From the NCBI RefSeq assembly GCF_040222955.1, contig NZ_JAVKCA010000018.1, positions 62,001-126,000 on the forward strand: a DNA stretch of 64,000 nt, written 5' to 3'. The position numbers and the translations under genes are program-made. The notes under the pieces were generated by a model. It saw only the letters and a program-made list of their open reading frames with translations, did not search any database and was not told the DNA's origin. This stretch comes from Marinoscillum sp040222955 (GTDB lineage Bacteria > Bacteroidota > Bacteroidia > Cytophagales > Cyclobacteriaceae). Within the stretch, counting starts at the first letter, position 1. Each line of letters opens with the position of its first letter. Positions 26,539 through 35,302 of the stretch are shown in pieces.

Positions 26539-28023
26539 ATGAGTTCTGAAAGTACGTTTTTTGGCCACCCCAGGGGACTAGCCACCCTATTTTTTACGGA
26601 AATGTGGGAAAGGTTTAGCTACTATGGTATGCGGGCCATTCTTATTCTTTTTATGACCACAGAAACTGCACAGCAGGGACTTGGACTGGACGTGGAGACT
26701 TCAGCAGCCGTGTATGGTTTGTATACTGCCGCTGTTTATCTCCTGTCTCTGCCGGGCGGATGGCTTGCGGATAATGTCTTTGGACAGCAAAAATCTATTT
26801 GGTACGGAGGTATTCTGATCATGGTAGGTCACCTGATTCTGGCCATTCCGGGTTCGCAGGAGATTTTCTTTATTGGCTTAGGTTTTGTGGCCATGGGCAC
26901 GGGTTTTCTGAAACCAAACATCAGCTCCATTGTGGGAGATCTTTATGGAGATGATAAGGGAGCTAAGCGGGATGCTGGTTTTTCTATTTTCTATATGGGG
27001 ATCAACTTGGGTTCGCTTCTGGGACAGACTGTAGTGAGCTTTTTGGGAGAAAAGGTGGACTGGCACATGGGTTTTGGAGCAGCAGCTGTAGGGATGTTTC
27101 TTGGCCTGATTCAGTATAAGCTTACCCTTGGAACGCTCAAGGGCATAGGCATGAAGCCCGCAAAAAGGGTTAAACTTCCCGGCGAGAAAAGCAGTTCCAC
27201 TTTTACCTATGCACTGGCTGCAGGTGCCATACTGCTCATATTCACCATGCAATATTTGGGCATGGTGGATGTGACCACCGCACGTGGGATTGCCGAGAGT
27301 GTTGGGGTGTTGATCGTAGTGGTAACCCTGGCCTATTTTGCCAATATTTTTATCTCCGGTGGGCTGGACATGGCAGAGCGCAAACAGGTTTTTGTGATTT
27401 TTCTGCTTTTCATTGGTGCATCGGTCTTTTGGGCTGGTTTTGAACAGGCAGGCTCCAGCCTTAATCTGTTTGCAAGGGATTATACGGATCGGATGATTTT
27501 TGGCTATGAACTGCCAGCAGGTATTCTTCAGAATTTCAATCCGTTCTTTATCATTGTTCTGTCACCGGTTTTTGGAGCCATCTGGATTCGCCTGGCTGCC
27601 AAACAAATGAACCCCAGTACACCTATCAAGTTTGGTTTCGGATTGATCATGATGGCTGTAGGCTTTTTGGTGATGTATTTCGCGGCTGTGATCGTAGTGC
27701 AGGGTACCAAAGCGGGAATGGGCTGGTTGATCGTGACTTATCTTTTTCATACTACTGGTGAGCTGACCTTGAGTCCGGTAGGTTTGAGTGCTACTACCAA
27801 GCTGGCTCCTCGAAAATATTATAGCCAGATGATGGGTATCTGGTTTGTGGCTACAGCATTGGGCAACCTGATAGCAGGGCTCTTTGCAGGTGGTTTTGAT
27901 CCTAATGATGCCTCTCAGGTACCTGGTCTGTTCATGTCAGTGGTGCTCCTGGGAGTGGGTAGTGGTATCATGTTCCTGATCTTCTCCGGATTTATGAGAA
28001 GATGGATGGGGAATGTGAGGTAA
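26539..28023 (+). CDS. Proton-dependent oligopeptide transporter (POT/PTR2 family)
   Basis: 494-residue MFS-fold symporter that imports di- and tripeptides with protons. The first POT signature is near the start (FFTEMWERFSYYGMRAILILF, including the ExxERFxYYG motif). The second is GFSIFYMGINLGSLLGQ around residue 150, and FLKPNISSIVGDLY lies between them. About 14 membrane segments are predicted, normal for bacterial DtpT-like members. The gene is divergent from pckA and shares its 269-bp control region, so the LacI-type operator could influence both. A strong bidirectional terminator follows. Confidence 0.95.
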   Translation: MSSESTFFGHPRGLATLFFTEMWERFSYYGMRAILILFMTTETAQQGLGLDVETSAAVYGLYTAAVYLLSLPGGWLADNVFGQQKSIWYGGILIMVGHLILAIPGSQEIFFIGLGFVAMGTGFLKPNISSIVGDLYGDDKGAKRDAGFSIFYMGINLGSLLGQTVVSFLGEKVDWHMGFGAAAVGMFLGLIQYKLTLGTLKGIGMKPAKRVKLPGEKSSSTFTYALAAGAILLIFTMQYLGMVDVTTARGIAESVGVLIVVVTLAYFANIFISGGLDMAERKQVFVIFLLFIGASVFWAGFEQAGSSLNLFARDYTDRMIFGYELPAGILQNFNPFFIIVLSPVFGAIWIRLAAKQMNPSTPIKFGFGLIMMAVGFLVMYFAAVIVVQGTKAGMGWLIVTYLFHTTGELTLSPVGLSATTKLAPRKYYSQMMGIWFVATALGNLIAGLFAGGFDPNDASQVPGLFMSVVLLGVGSGIMFLIFSGFMRRWMGNVR

Positions 28024-28040
28024 GGGTCTTATTCTGTACT

Positions 28041-28078
28041 AAAAAGCCGCTCGCAGCTATGCTGCGAGCGGCTTTTTT
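28041..28078. terminator. Bidirectional intrinsic terminator after the peptide transporter gene
   Basis: Perfect 17-bp inverted repeat (AAAAAGCCGCTCGCAGC and its complement) around a TAT loop, A-rich on one side and T-rich on the other. It serves the plus-strand transporter gene and the convergent outer-membrane barrel gene, whose TAA lies within its edge. Confidence 0.9.
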
Positions 28079-28745
28079 ATTTTGAAAACTTCACGCCTAA
28101 AGAAATCTCTAGTCCTTCGAGGAGTATGGCGGTATCTTCTAAATCCAGAGCTTTGGTTTGGATGCCCGTGGAGCCGGAGCCGCCCGTGTAATCGCCCGAT
28201 AGCTGAGAGGATGCCGCGCCCTTCAGGTACTGAGATTCGGCGGTGAGTGACAAGTTGTTATTTATTTTAAACTCAAATTCGATACCAGCCATCCATCCCA
28301 GTCCCAGTTTTTCTTCCAGTTTGAAATCAGTATTGAGGACATCCCAACCTTCGTAATCTCTGAACGCACGGTCCATATTGCCTTCATTGATTCTTGTATT
28401 GATATTCCACCAGGCAAACCCTCCACCAAGAAGCTTGATTTGTACCGGACCCAAGGGAATCTTAAAGAAGAGTTCCATGGGCACGAGCAGGGCATAATGT
28501 GGCCCTGTGAGCGGTTTATTGTATTCAAATGGGAGTTTTTCCATGGCAAGGCCAGGGATGCTGTAGAGCGTGGCTCCGGTCTCTATCCCGAGCTTGTTGC
28601 CCAGACCAATGCCCCTCACACTAAACGGACTGACAGGCGCTGAGAGATAACCGTTTTTCGGTATGAGATAAGAGAAGGAAACGCCTTGTGCAAATGAGAT
28701 ATAACTTAAGAAAAGGCACAGTGCCAGGATGAATAGTCGCTTCAT
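28077..28745 (-). CDS. Outer-membrane beta-barrel protein of unknown function
   Basis: 222 residues with a signal peptide (MKRLFILALCLFLSYISFAQ, cleavage after SFA-Q or nearby). The mature part alternates polar and hydrophobic residues in short strands typical of an 8-to-10-strand barrel: GLGNKLGIETGATLYSI, GPVQIKLLGGGFAWWNIN, LGLGWMAGIEFEFKINNNLSLTAESQYLKGA, and a final strand LEISLGVKFSK. I do not recognise a named family. It stands alone between a bidirectional terminator and the groEL terminator. Confidence 0.72.
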   Translation of the reverse strand: MKRLFILALCLFLSYISFAQGVSFSYLIPKNGYLSAPVSPFSVRGIGLGNKLGIETGATLYSIPGLAMEKLPFEYNKPLTGPHYALLVPMELFFKIPLGPVQIKLLGGGFAWWNINTRINEGNMDRAFRDYEGWDVLNTDFKLEEKLGLGWMAGIEFEFKINNNLSLTAESQYLKGAASSQLSGDYTGGSGSTGIQTKALDLEDTAILLEGLEISLGVKFSK

Positions 28746-28808
28746 GAGAAATAGAGGTTATCCCGTGAAGTTAATGTTTCTTCAGTACTGGCCTAAAAAG
28801 CAAGGATC

Positions 28809-28838
28809 AAAAAAAAAGCCCGATTGCTCGGGCCTTTT
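28809..28838 (-). terminator. Intrinsic terminator of the groES-groEL operon
   Basis: On the minus strand GCCCGAGCAATCGGGC (6-bp stem, 4-base loop, extended by flanking A/T pairs) is followed by a run of nine T. It lies 22 bp after the groEL stop. The T tract on the plus strand (CTTTTTG) is shorter, so it may also act weakly in that direction. Confidence 0.85.
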
Positions 28839-28859
28839 TGTTCTTTAAGGGAAATGGGA

Positions 28860-30506
28860 TTACATCATGCCACCCATTCCGCCCATGCCACCTGGCATTC
28901 CGCCTGGCATTCCACCACCGGCAGACTCTTCTTCCGGGTGGTCAGCTACCACACACTCAGTAGTCAATAGGAGGGCAGCGATAGACGCAGCATTCTCCAG
29001 TGCCAAACGAGTTACTTTGGTAGGGTCTATGATACCAGCTTTGAACATGTTTACATATTCACCAGTAGCAGCATTGAAACCGTAATCGTCTTTGCCTTCT
29101 TTTACAGCATTCACGACCACAGAAGCCTCTCCACCAGCGTTGTTCACGATGGTTCTAAGCGGCGACTGGATGGCATTGTATATGATTTTCACACCAGTGG
29201 TCTGGTCGATATTCTCCAATTCAAGACCTTCGATGGCTTTAAGCGCTCTGATGAGAGCTACACCACCTCCAGCTACGATACCTTCCTGTACGGCGGCTCT
29301 GGTAGCGTGAAGTGCGTCATCTACACGGTCTTTTTTCTCCTTCATTTCTACTTCAGTAGCAGCTCCAATGTAGAGGATGGCTACACCACCAGAAAGCTTA
29401 GCAAGTCTTTCCTGTAGTTTTTCTTTGTCGTAATCAGAAGTAGTGTTTTCGATTTGAGACTTGATCTGATTCACTCTTGCAGTGATATCTTCTTTTTTAC
29501 CAGCACCATTTACAATGATGGTATTGTCTTTATCGATGCTGATTTTCTCTGCAGTACCGAGGTAATCCAAAGTAGCATTTTCCAGTTTGTAACCTCTTTC
29601 TTCTGAGATCAAAGTACCACCTGTCAATACCGCGATATCCTCAAGCATTGCTTTTCTTCTGTCACCAAAGCCCGGAGCTTTTACAGCAGCGATTTTCAGT
29701 GAGCCACGGATTTTGTTGACTACCAAAGTAGCAAGGGCTTCGCCTTCCACGTCTTCAGCTATGATCAACAATGGTCTTCCTGTCTGAGCAGTAGCTTCGA
29801 GGATAGGAAGGAGTTCCTTCATGCTGGAAACTTTCTTATCGTAGATAAGAATGTATGGATTTTCCAACTCAGCTTCCATCTTCTCGGTGTTGGTCACAAA
29901 GTAAGGAGAAAGGTAACCTCTGTCAAACTGCATACCTTCTACAGTTTTTACTTCAGTCTCAGTTCCTTTGGCCTCTTCTACAGTGATCACGCCATCCTTA
30001 CCCACTTTTTCCATCGCGTCAGCGATCATCTTACCAATCTCAGCATCGTTGTTAGCAGATACTGAAGCTACCTGAGAAATCTCCTCTGAAGTGCTGATGT
30101 CTTTAGACTGAGCTCTTAGGTTTTCGATTACCTTGGCTACGGCTTTGTCAATACCTCTTTTGAGGTCCATTGGGTTAGCGCCAGCAGCTACGTTTTTGAT
30201 ACCATGTCCAAATATAGCCTGAGTCAATACCGTGGCAGTAGTAGTACCATCACCAGCATCATCTGCGGTTTTAGAAGCTACTTCTTTTACCAATTGAGCA
30301 CCCATGTTTTCGATAGGGTTTTTCAACTCAATTTCTTTAGCCACTGATACACCATCTTTAGTGACTGTAGGTGCGCCAAATTTTTTGTCAAGAATTACAT
30401 TTCGTCCCTTGGGCCCAAGGGTTACTTTTACTGCATCGGCAAGGATGTCAACACCTCTCTTGATGCTATCTCTCGCTTCTGTGTTGAAGAAAATATCTTT
30501 AGCCAT
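28860..30506 (-). CDS. groL: Chaperonin GroEL (60 kDa)
   Basis: 548 residues. Forms the double-ring folding chamber that works with GroES. Clear features are the N-terminal ARDSIKRGVDILADAVKVTLGPKGRNVILDKKFG, the ATP-site motif AGDGTTTATVLTQAI with its catalytic Asp, the apical domain PYFVTNTEKMEAELENPYIL, the chaperonin signature near AAVQEGIVAGGGVALI, and the C-terminal flexible tail of Gly-Gly-Met repeats. groES lies upstream with a 46-bp spacer. No CIRCE inverted repeat is visible ahead of the operon, so HrcA-type control is not supported by this sequence. Confidence 0.98.
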   Translation of the reverse strand: MAKDIFFNTEARDSIKRGVDILADAVKVTLGPKGRNVILDKKFGAPTVTKDGVSVAKEIELKNPIENMGAQLVKEVASKTADDAGDGTTTATVLTQAIFGHGIKNVAAGANPMDLKRGIDKAVAKVIENLRAQSKDISTSEEISQVASVSANNDAEIGKMIADAMEKVGKDGVITVEEAKGTETEVKTVEGMQFDRGYLSPYFVTNTEKMEAELENPYILIYDKKVSSMKELLPILEATAQTGRPLLIIAEDVEGEALATLVVNKIRGSLKIAAVKAPGFGDRRKAMLEDIAVLTGGTLISEERGYKLENATLDYLGTAEKISIDKDNTIIVNGAGKKEDITARVNQIKSQIENTTSDYDKEKLQERLAKLSGGVAILYIGAATEVEMKEKKDRVDDALHATRAAVQEGIVAGGGVALIRALKAIEGLELENIDQTTGVKIIYNAIQSPLRTIVNNAGGEASVVVNAVKEGKDDYGFNAATGEYVNMFKAGIIDPTKVTRLALENAASIAALLLTTECVVADHPEEESAGGGMPGGMPGGMGGMGGMM

Positions 30507-30552
30507 AATTGTATATGATTTGAATTTTTAGATTGTGATAAAATGAATTTTA

Positions 30553-30831
30553 TTATACGATACCGTAGATATCGCTTTCTTTCATGATCAAATACTCTTT
30601 ACCGTCAATGGAGATCTCCGTACCAGAGTATTTACCATACAAAACCTGGTCTCCTACTTTTACATTGATAGGCTCGTCTTTCTTACCAGTACCAATCGCT
30701 ACGATTTCACCTCTCTGAGGCTTCTCTTTTGCCGTGTCAGGAATGATGATCCCTGATGCAGTTTTTTCTTCTGCGGCCGCTGGTTCTACAAGAACCCTAT
30801 CGGCTAGTGGTTTGAAATTAACTTTTGACAT
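30553..30831 (-). CDS. groS: Co-chaperonin GroES (10 kDa)
   Basis: 92 residues. Heptameric lid of the GroEL chamber. The motif KPLADRVLVEPAAAEEKTASGIIIPDTAKEKPQRG contains the mobile loop, with GIIIPD as the GroEL contact, and the roof region leads into VGDQVLYGKYSGTEISIDGKEYLIMKESDI. It is first in the groES-groEL operon. The 216-bp spacer upstream, shared with a divergent gene of unknown function, shows no CIRCE element and no clear TAnnTTTG motif. Confidence 0.97.
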   Translation of the reverse strand: MSKVNFKPLADRVLVEPAAAEEKTASGIIIPDTAKEKPQRGEIVAIGTGKKDEPINVKVGDQVLYGKYSGTEISIDGKEYLIMKESDIYGIV

Positions 30832-31047
30832 GTGTGTGAATTTTATGGTTTAGTCAATTAATGAAAAATATTGATAATAGGGCAATTAGCATTTTACATG
30901 CCAACCCTAAAAATGGGGAAATATGGATCATTTTGGCAGAAAAATACTGACAAAATATCAGGGTAAATTTTTCCATGTCAGGGTGCCTGTCAGTTTGCCA
31001 TTTAGAATTTTCATGTTTAAATTCTTCTGAAGAAAAATTGAAGGTAT

Positions 31048-31761
31048 ATGGGAAACTTAAATCATGATTGGCTGACAGAAGGAATGATCGATTATGAGTA
31101 TAAAAAGTACGTTCTGTTGGCTTATTTAAAGGACATCAAGCACCATTTTGATTCTGCGGAGCTGTTTCCGTTTTTATCGGATCTTATTATGCACTATAAG
31201 AATCTTTTGAATGTGAAATCAAACAAAGAGCTTATCTACGAGCATTTTCCTAAGTCCATCTCTCGTGCAGACTTCAAGAAGCTGAAGTTTACTTATCACA
31301 GGATGATACAGGATGATGAGATGATGCAGGAAATCGAGGATATCATTGGCTTTGCATTGCCAAAACTGGAAGGGAGCATCAATGAGGGCAAGGAGCTGTA
31401 CGACCTGGTGGAGGATAATCTGGAGGTGAGTGCTGTAGGGCTTACCCCGATTTATGCCAAAGAGGGCTATGTGCTGGTGAATCAGGACGCGAAACGAGAT
31501 GTGTCTGTCTTTCGGTATCAGATTTCGGTGTTCGAAAACGCGGATGAGAAATACCGCGGGATCAGCACCACTTTTCTGACCAATGACTTTAGGGATATTT
31601 CGAGAACATACGAACAGATCAAAATGGATCTGGTGCGCAGGTTCAAGGAATTACCTAACCCGGCGACTTTTTTGGTAGTGAGCAAACTGAAATTTCCGCT
31701 GCCACAGACCATACTGCCTGTGGCGAAGAGAATGCTCGTTAGAAAGATTGAGGAAATTTAA
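31048..31761 (+). CDS. Conserved-looking protein of unknown function
   Basis: 237 residues, no signal peptide or membrane segment, so cytosolic. The N-terminal two thirds are helical and charged (DYEYKKYVLLAYLKDIKHHFDSAELFPFLSDLIMHYKNLL). The C-terminal part has strand-like segments (DVSVFRYQISVFEN, YRGISTTFLTNDF) and ends NPATFLVVSKLKFPLPQTILPVAKRML. I do not recognise the family. It interrupts, on the opposite strand, the groES-secG stretch that is often contiguous in Bacteroidota. Codon use and composition look like those of its neighbours. Its TAA shares the palindrome TTAA with the secG stop. Confidence 0.8.
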   Translation: MGNLNHDWLTEGMIDYEYKKYVLLAYLKDIKHHFDSAELFPFLSDLIMHYKNLLNVKSNKELIYEHFPKSISRADFKKLKFTYHRMIQDDEMMQEIEDIIGFALPKLEGSINEGKELYDLVEDNLEVSAVGLTPIYAKEGYVLVNQDAKRDVSVFRYQISVFENADEKYRGISTTFLTNDFRDISRTYEQIKMDLVRRFKELPNPATFLVVSKLKFPLPQTILPVAKRMLVRKIEEI

Positions 31762-32111
31762 TTAACAGAATCTTCTTCAAGACCCAGGTCTCCAGAAGGC
31801 TGCTCAATGGACTGAATGTTCTGAGTTGGCAATACAGACTCCTGGGCACTTTCTATGTTAGGAGAAGTGAGGGTCTGGGTGTCATCCTCCACGAAAAAAT
31901 TGGTGGTAAGTGTGAGAATGAGCATGGCGATGGCCAGGCCCCAGGTAAGTTTTTCAAGGATGTCACCTGTTTTTTTAACACCCATAATCTGCTGTGTGCC
32001 AGCACCTCCAAATTGGCTGGAAAGTCCGCCTCCTTTAGGGTTTTGGGCCAAAACAACGAGAATCAATAAAAATGCTACAAGGATGATAATGCTAATGATA
32101 AGGGCGTACAT
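31758..32111 (-). CDS. secG: Preprotein translocase subunit SecG
   Basis: 117 residues. Small partner of SecYE that assists protein export. Two membrane segments are visible (IISIIILVAFLLILVVLAQ and LTWGLAIAMLILTLTT) flanking the conserved loop NPKGGGLSSQFGGAGTQQIMGVKKTGDILEK, which is the SecG signature. The acidic, Gln/Ser-rich C-terminal extension of about 35 residues is usual in Bacteroidota. It is the last gene of a minus-strand run miaB / sigma-54 activator / lptE / TPR protein / secG. Confidence 0.95.
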   Translation of the reverse strand: MYALIISIIILVAFLLILVVLAQNPKGGGLSSQFGGAGTQQIMGVKKTGDILEKLTWGLAIAMLILTLTTNFFVEDDTQTLTSPNIESAQESVLPTQNIQSIEQPSGDLGLEEDSVN

Positions 32112-32118
32112 TCTAACT

Positions 32119-33462
32119 CTATTGGTTTATTTTCTTGATAATGTCCGCAAAGTAAGTTGTTTTTTCAGGAAATCGCACTATGAGGGCCTCATATATTTGA
32201 ATGGCTCGATCCTTTTTACCTTGCGCTAAATAGATTTCTGCGAGATACTCGGAGGCAATCTCAGGGTGCAACTCTGTGCTGGTGCCGGAAAGGTCTACCT
32301 GCGCATTGGCAGCTGCTTTACTGGCTGGCGAAATGGATGGGTTGCTCTTAATGAAGTTGGTTATGATATCATCCTGGTTGACCCTTTTGGGCTCACCTTT
32401 GTCGTCTTTTTTATTCCCCTCTTCTGACTTCTTCTTGTCCTTTTTCTGCGCCTTCTTTTTCGGCGTGTCTGCAGACTTCTTCTTACTCTCGGGCTTTTGC
32501 TTAGTAGTTGTTGGTTTAGTTTTCCCAGCAGCTTTGGTGGCTTTGGCAGGTTCCTTTGCTACTTTTTTGGACTCAGCTTTCGTCTTTTTGGGTTCCAGGG
32601 GTTCATTCTCTTCTGTAATTCGTGAAACCCTGGCCGAGCGTGATTCAGAGGGTTTTCTTACTATTTCGCGAGGCTTTTCTTGTTCCGGATCTGCTTCACC
32701 ATCGGTTTTAGGTGCTGCTGGCTCATCACTCTCAGGAACTTTTGCCTCTTCAGGAGCTTCTGCTTCGTTCTCTACCTCTGCTTTTGGTTCTTTTGGAGGG
32801 ATGGTCTCAATGGGCGTTTCCTTCGCTACAGGTGCATCTTCAGGGGTTTCCTCCCTTGTTTCCGATTCCTCAGAGGTCTTTTGAGTGGCCTTTTTAACTG
32901 CATTGTCAACGGCTTCTTCCTCTGCCAGTTCATTTTCTATTTTGTTGAACTTGGCCCTGTTGATTTTCAGTTCCTCCAAATCCCGATAGAGTTCATCTAT
33001 GATGTGATCTAAATCTGAAGGTTTGCCAGTCTCCGGCATTGGGGGCTCTGGAGCAGGGGTTTCATCCTGGATGATTGGTTTGGGTTGAGGTTTTGGCTTG
33101 GGCGCCTCTTCCTGCGTGATTTGTTTACTCTGAGCAGTGGTGATCCTGTTGGTTTTGATGGTGTCGGTAAGGTCGCGCTCTCTGTCTGCTTCGTGTGACT
33201 CATGTACCGTCAGTGGACTCAGGAAGATTAACTCATCGTTGATATATCGTTTGAGTAATGCCCGATCTGTGGCGTATACAGCAGCAGAAGAGATGTTTGC
33301 ACCGGCGCTTTTAGACTTCAGAATTTTACTGCCCTTTGCCAGTAGTGTCCTTGCCCCCTGAAAGTACGGATAGTCATTTACGAGTGCCTCCAACTGTACC
33401 AAAGATTCCCTGTCCAGGTCGGAAGGCGTCCTCAAATACTCAACGAATTTCTGTTTGTTCAC
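32119..33462 (-). CDS. Charged low-complexity protein with C-terminal TPR, unknown function
   Basis: 447 residues. An N-terminal folded part of about 90 residues (KFVEYLRTPSDLDRESLVQLEALVNDYPYFQGARTLLA) resembles the N-terminal domain of Bacteroidota proteins in this locus. A long middle region is rich in Glu, Pro, Lys and Thr and probably disordered, with a Lys/Ala-rich stretch at about residues 300-355. The last 45 residues hold a TPR-like hairpin (ASEYLAEIYLAQGKKDRAIQIYEALIVRFP). No signal peptide or membrane segment is present. It ends 7 bp before secG and begins 39 bp after lptE. The location suggests a part in envelope assembly; the function is unknown. Confidence 0.82.
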   Translation of the reverse strand: MNKQKFVEYLRTPSDLDRESLVQLEALVNDYPYFQGARTLLAKGSKILKSKSAGANISSAAVYATDRALLKRYINDELIFLSPLTVHESHEADRERDLTDTIKTNRITTAQSKQITQEEAPKPKPQPKPIIQDETPAPEPPMPETGKPSDLDHIIDELYRDLEELKINRAKFNKIENELAEEEAVDNAVKKATQKTSEESETREETPEDAPVAKETPIETIPPKEPKAEVENEAEAPEEAKVPESDEPAAPKTDGEADPEQEKPREIVRKPSESRSARVSRITEENEPLEPKKTKAESKKVAKEPAKATKAAGKTKPTTTKQKPESKKKSADTPKKKAQKKDKKKSEEGNKKDDKGEPKRVNQDDIITNFIKSNPSISPASKAAANAQVDLSGTSTELHPEIASEYLAEIYLAQGKKDRAIQIYEALIVRFPEKTTYFADIIKKINQ

Positions 33463-33501
33463 AGGAATTTATGTTTCGGTGAAAATCTAAATTAAGAAAA
33501 A

Positions 33502-34023
33502 TTACCAATTTGCCACAGAGGCATTGAATATATCGAGGATTATTTGGTCAAATATCTCCTCCACAAGGGCCTGTTCTTCGGATGAAATATCCTGAGAATT
33601 GTCAAAATCTTTGAAAAATGAGAATTTTCGTTCAAAATCAAACTCGTCATCCTGCGTATTGATATAACTGGCGAAGACGGTGATGGTGATTCTCGACATG
33701 CTTGAAAAGTCGGCCTGATCGTTGTTTCCGGAAGCTGTGGCTGATACCGGAGTTACCGTGTAATCGGCTATATAGCCATCTATTTGCAGATCCCCATTGT
33801 CGTCTACCAGTGACAAACTGGTATTCTGCTGGTAGTAATCTTTGATCTTTTCAGTGAAAAGCACACTCATGTTGGAAGGACCAAGAGTGGCGTTGTTAAA
33901 AAAGGTCTGGATGGAGATGGTTTTTACGGTGGGGGAGATGGAGGCTCCCGTGAAGCTATAGACGCCACAACCCGAAAGAATGCCCAGAGCACCAAGCAGG
34001 ACACTAAATACTGTCAATCTCAT
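33502..34023 (-). CDS. lptE: LptE-like LPS-assembly lipoprotein
   Basis: 173 residues. Lipoprotein signal MRLTVFSVLLGALGILSGC with a clear lipobox (LSGC), followed by GVYSFTGASISPTVKTISIQTFFNN, the pattern of the Bacteroidota LptE family that partners LptD at the outer membrane. Later segments (VLFTEKIKDYYQQNTSLSL, LQIDGYIADYTVTPVSA) also fit. I chose the ATG at 34023, because the frame can extend 19 codons further but the extra residues lie inside the upstream regulator gene and would ruin the signal peptide. The gene therefore overlaps the end of the sigma-54 activator gene by 20 bp, which suggests coupled translation. Confidence 0.82.
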   Translation of the reverse strand: MRLTVFSVLLGALGILSGCGVYSFTGASISPTVKTISIQTFFNNATLGPSNMSVLFTEKIKDYYQQNTSLSLVDDNGDLQIDGYIADYTVTPVSATASGNNDQADFSSMSRITITVFASYINTQDDEFDFERKFSFFKDFDNSQDISSEEQALVEEIFDQIILDIFNASVANW

Positions 34024-35302
34024 ATTGCTTGATTTTTCTGTAAAGTGTTCTCTCTGAAATCCCCAGGTCTTTGGCTGCATACTTTCTCTTGTTGTTGTTT
34101 TTCTTCAATGCCATAATGATCATTTCTTTCTCTTTCTTTTCAAGAGAAAGAGAATCGCCATCGTCGGTTTCATGAGTGATGTCTTCTATTTCATAATCAT
34201 CCTCCACAATCCGGTCCCGATTACCTTGCTCCCGGGAGGACTCCAGCATGATTGGCTTTATGGGCGGGTTGTCGTAGTCTTCATCACGTTCAGGCCTGTT
34301 ATATGGCTCCACATCATTAAACAAACGTTCATGCTGGGACAAAATTTCACTGCGAGAGCCGTCTTCAGACAAAATTTCATGTATGAGTGATTTCATCTCA
34401 GACATGTCTTTTTTCATATCAAAAAGTACTTTGTAGAGGAGATCACGCTCTGAGAAGTTTTCTGAATTCTCCGTTTTTCCGATAAGTGCTGGGAGGTAGG
34501 AGGTGGTTTTGGGTAGATATTTCAGCAGGGTGTCAGAATCAATTTCACGCTCCATTTCTAACACACTCATCTGCTCCACGAGATTTTTAAGCTGGCGTAT
34601 ATTGCCTGGAAATCGAAATTTCAGCAGCATTTCTTGTGCCCCTTCAGTGAGGTAAGCAGGTTTCGTACGGTAGGTCTCTGAAAAATCGGAAGCAAACTTT
34701 CTGAAAAGTAACAGTACGTCCTCGCCGCGTTCTCTGAGGGCAGGCACCTGGATAGGTACTGTATTGAGGCGGTAGTAGAGGTCCTCTCTGAACTTATTCT
34801 GCTCAATGGCAGCGTTAAGGTCCACATTGGTGGCAGCAATCACTCGCACGTCTGTCTTCAAAACCTTAGACGAACCTACTTTGATAAACTCACCATTTTC
34901 CAATACTCTGAGTAACCTGGCCTGGGTACTTACCGGGAGTTCACCTATTTCATCCAGGAAGATGGTACCGCCATTGGTCACTTCGAAATATCCTTTTCTG
35001 GATTCGTGGGCGCCTGTAAAGGCTCCTTTTTCATGACCAAAAAGTTCAGAGTCAATGGTACCTTCAGGAATCGCCCCACAGTTAATGGCAATAAATTGAC
35101 CGTGCTTCCGATGAGAAAGACTGTGAATGATCTTAGAAAAAGATTCTTTACCTGCACCACTTTCACCAGAGATCAATACACTCATGTCTGTAGGCGCCAC
35201 TTGCATGGCTATCCTTATGGCATTGTTGAGCTTGGGTGAGTTACCAATGATCTCAAAACGCTGCTTGACAGCTTGTACTTCCGAACTTATTTTGTAATCC
35301 AT
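34004..35302 (-). CDS. Sigma-54 interacting transcriptional activator (AAA+), no receiver domain
   Basis: 432 residues. The AAA+ ATPase that remodels RNA polymerase-sigma-54 runs from about residue 16: Walker A GESGAGKES at 46-54, the GAFTGA loop that contacts sigma-54 at about residues 91-96, Walker B GTIFLDEIGEL, and the arginine finger region EDLYYRLNTVPI. After an acidic linker a Fis-type helix-turn-helix closes the protein (ALKKNNNKRKYAAKDLGISERTLYRKIKQYEID). There is no N-terminal response-receiver, GAF or PAS domain, so activity must be set by expression, partners or the linker. It is translationally coupled to miaB (TAATG) and overlaps lptE by 20 bp, the usual Bacteroidota arrangement. 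Confidence 0.95.
   Translation of the reverse strand: MDYKISSEVQAVKQRFEIIGNSPKLNNAIRIAMQVAPTDMSVLISGESGAGKESFSKIIHSLSHRKHGQFIAINCGAIPEGTIDSELFGHEKGAFTGAHESRKGYFEVTNGGTIFLDEIGELPVSTQARLLRVLENGEFIKVGSSKVLKTDVRVIAATNVDLNAAIEQNKFREDLYYRLNTVPIQVPALRERGEDVLLLFRKFASDFSETYRTKPAYLTEGAQEMLLKFRFPGNIRQLKNLVEQMSVLEMEREIDSDTLLKYLPKTTSYLPALIGKTENSENFSERDLLYKVLFDMKKDMSEMKSLIHEILSEDGSRSEILSQHERLFNDVEPYNRPERDEDYDNPPIKPIMLESSREQGNRDRIVEDDYEIEDITHETDDGDSLSLEKKEKEMIIMALKKNNNKRKYAAKDLGISERTLYRKIKQYEIDSI

Noticed and set aside
30832..31047. CIRCE (HrcA) element ahead of groES
   Set aside because: No TTAGCACTC-N9-GAGTGCTAA or close variant is present in the 216-bp spacer.
32500..32600. Lys/Ala-rich stretch as a histone H1-like DNA-binding protein
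   Set aside because: It is only part of a 447-residue protein with a folded N-terminus and C-terminal TPR; low-complexity charge is a simpler reading.
32276..32884. 202-residue plus-strand ORF rich in Ser, Phe and Leu, antisense to the charged TPR protein
   Set aside because: It mirrors the Glu/Pro/Lys-rich codons of the real gene on the other strand. No start context, family or independent signal.
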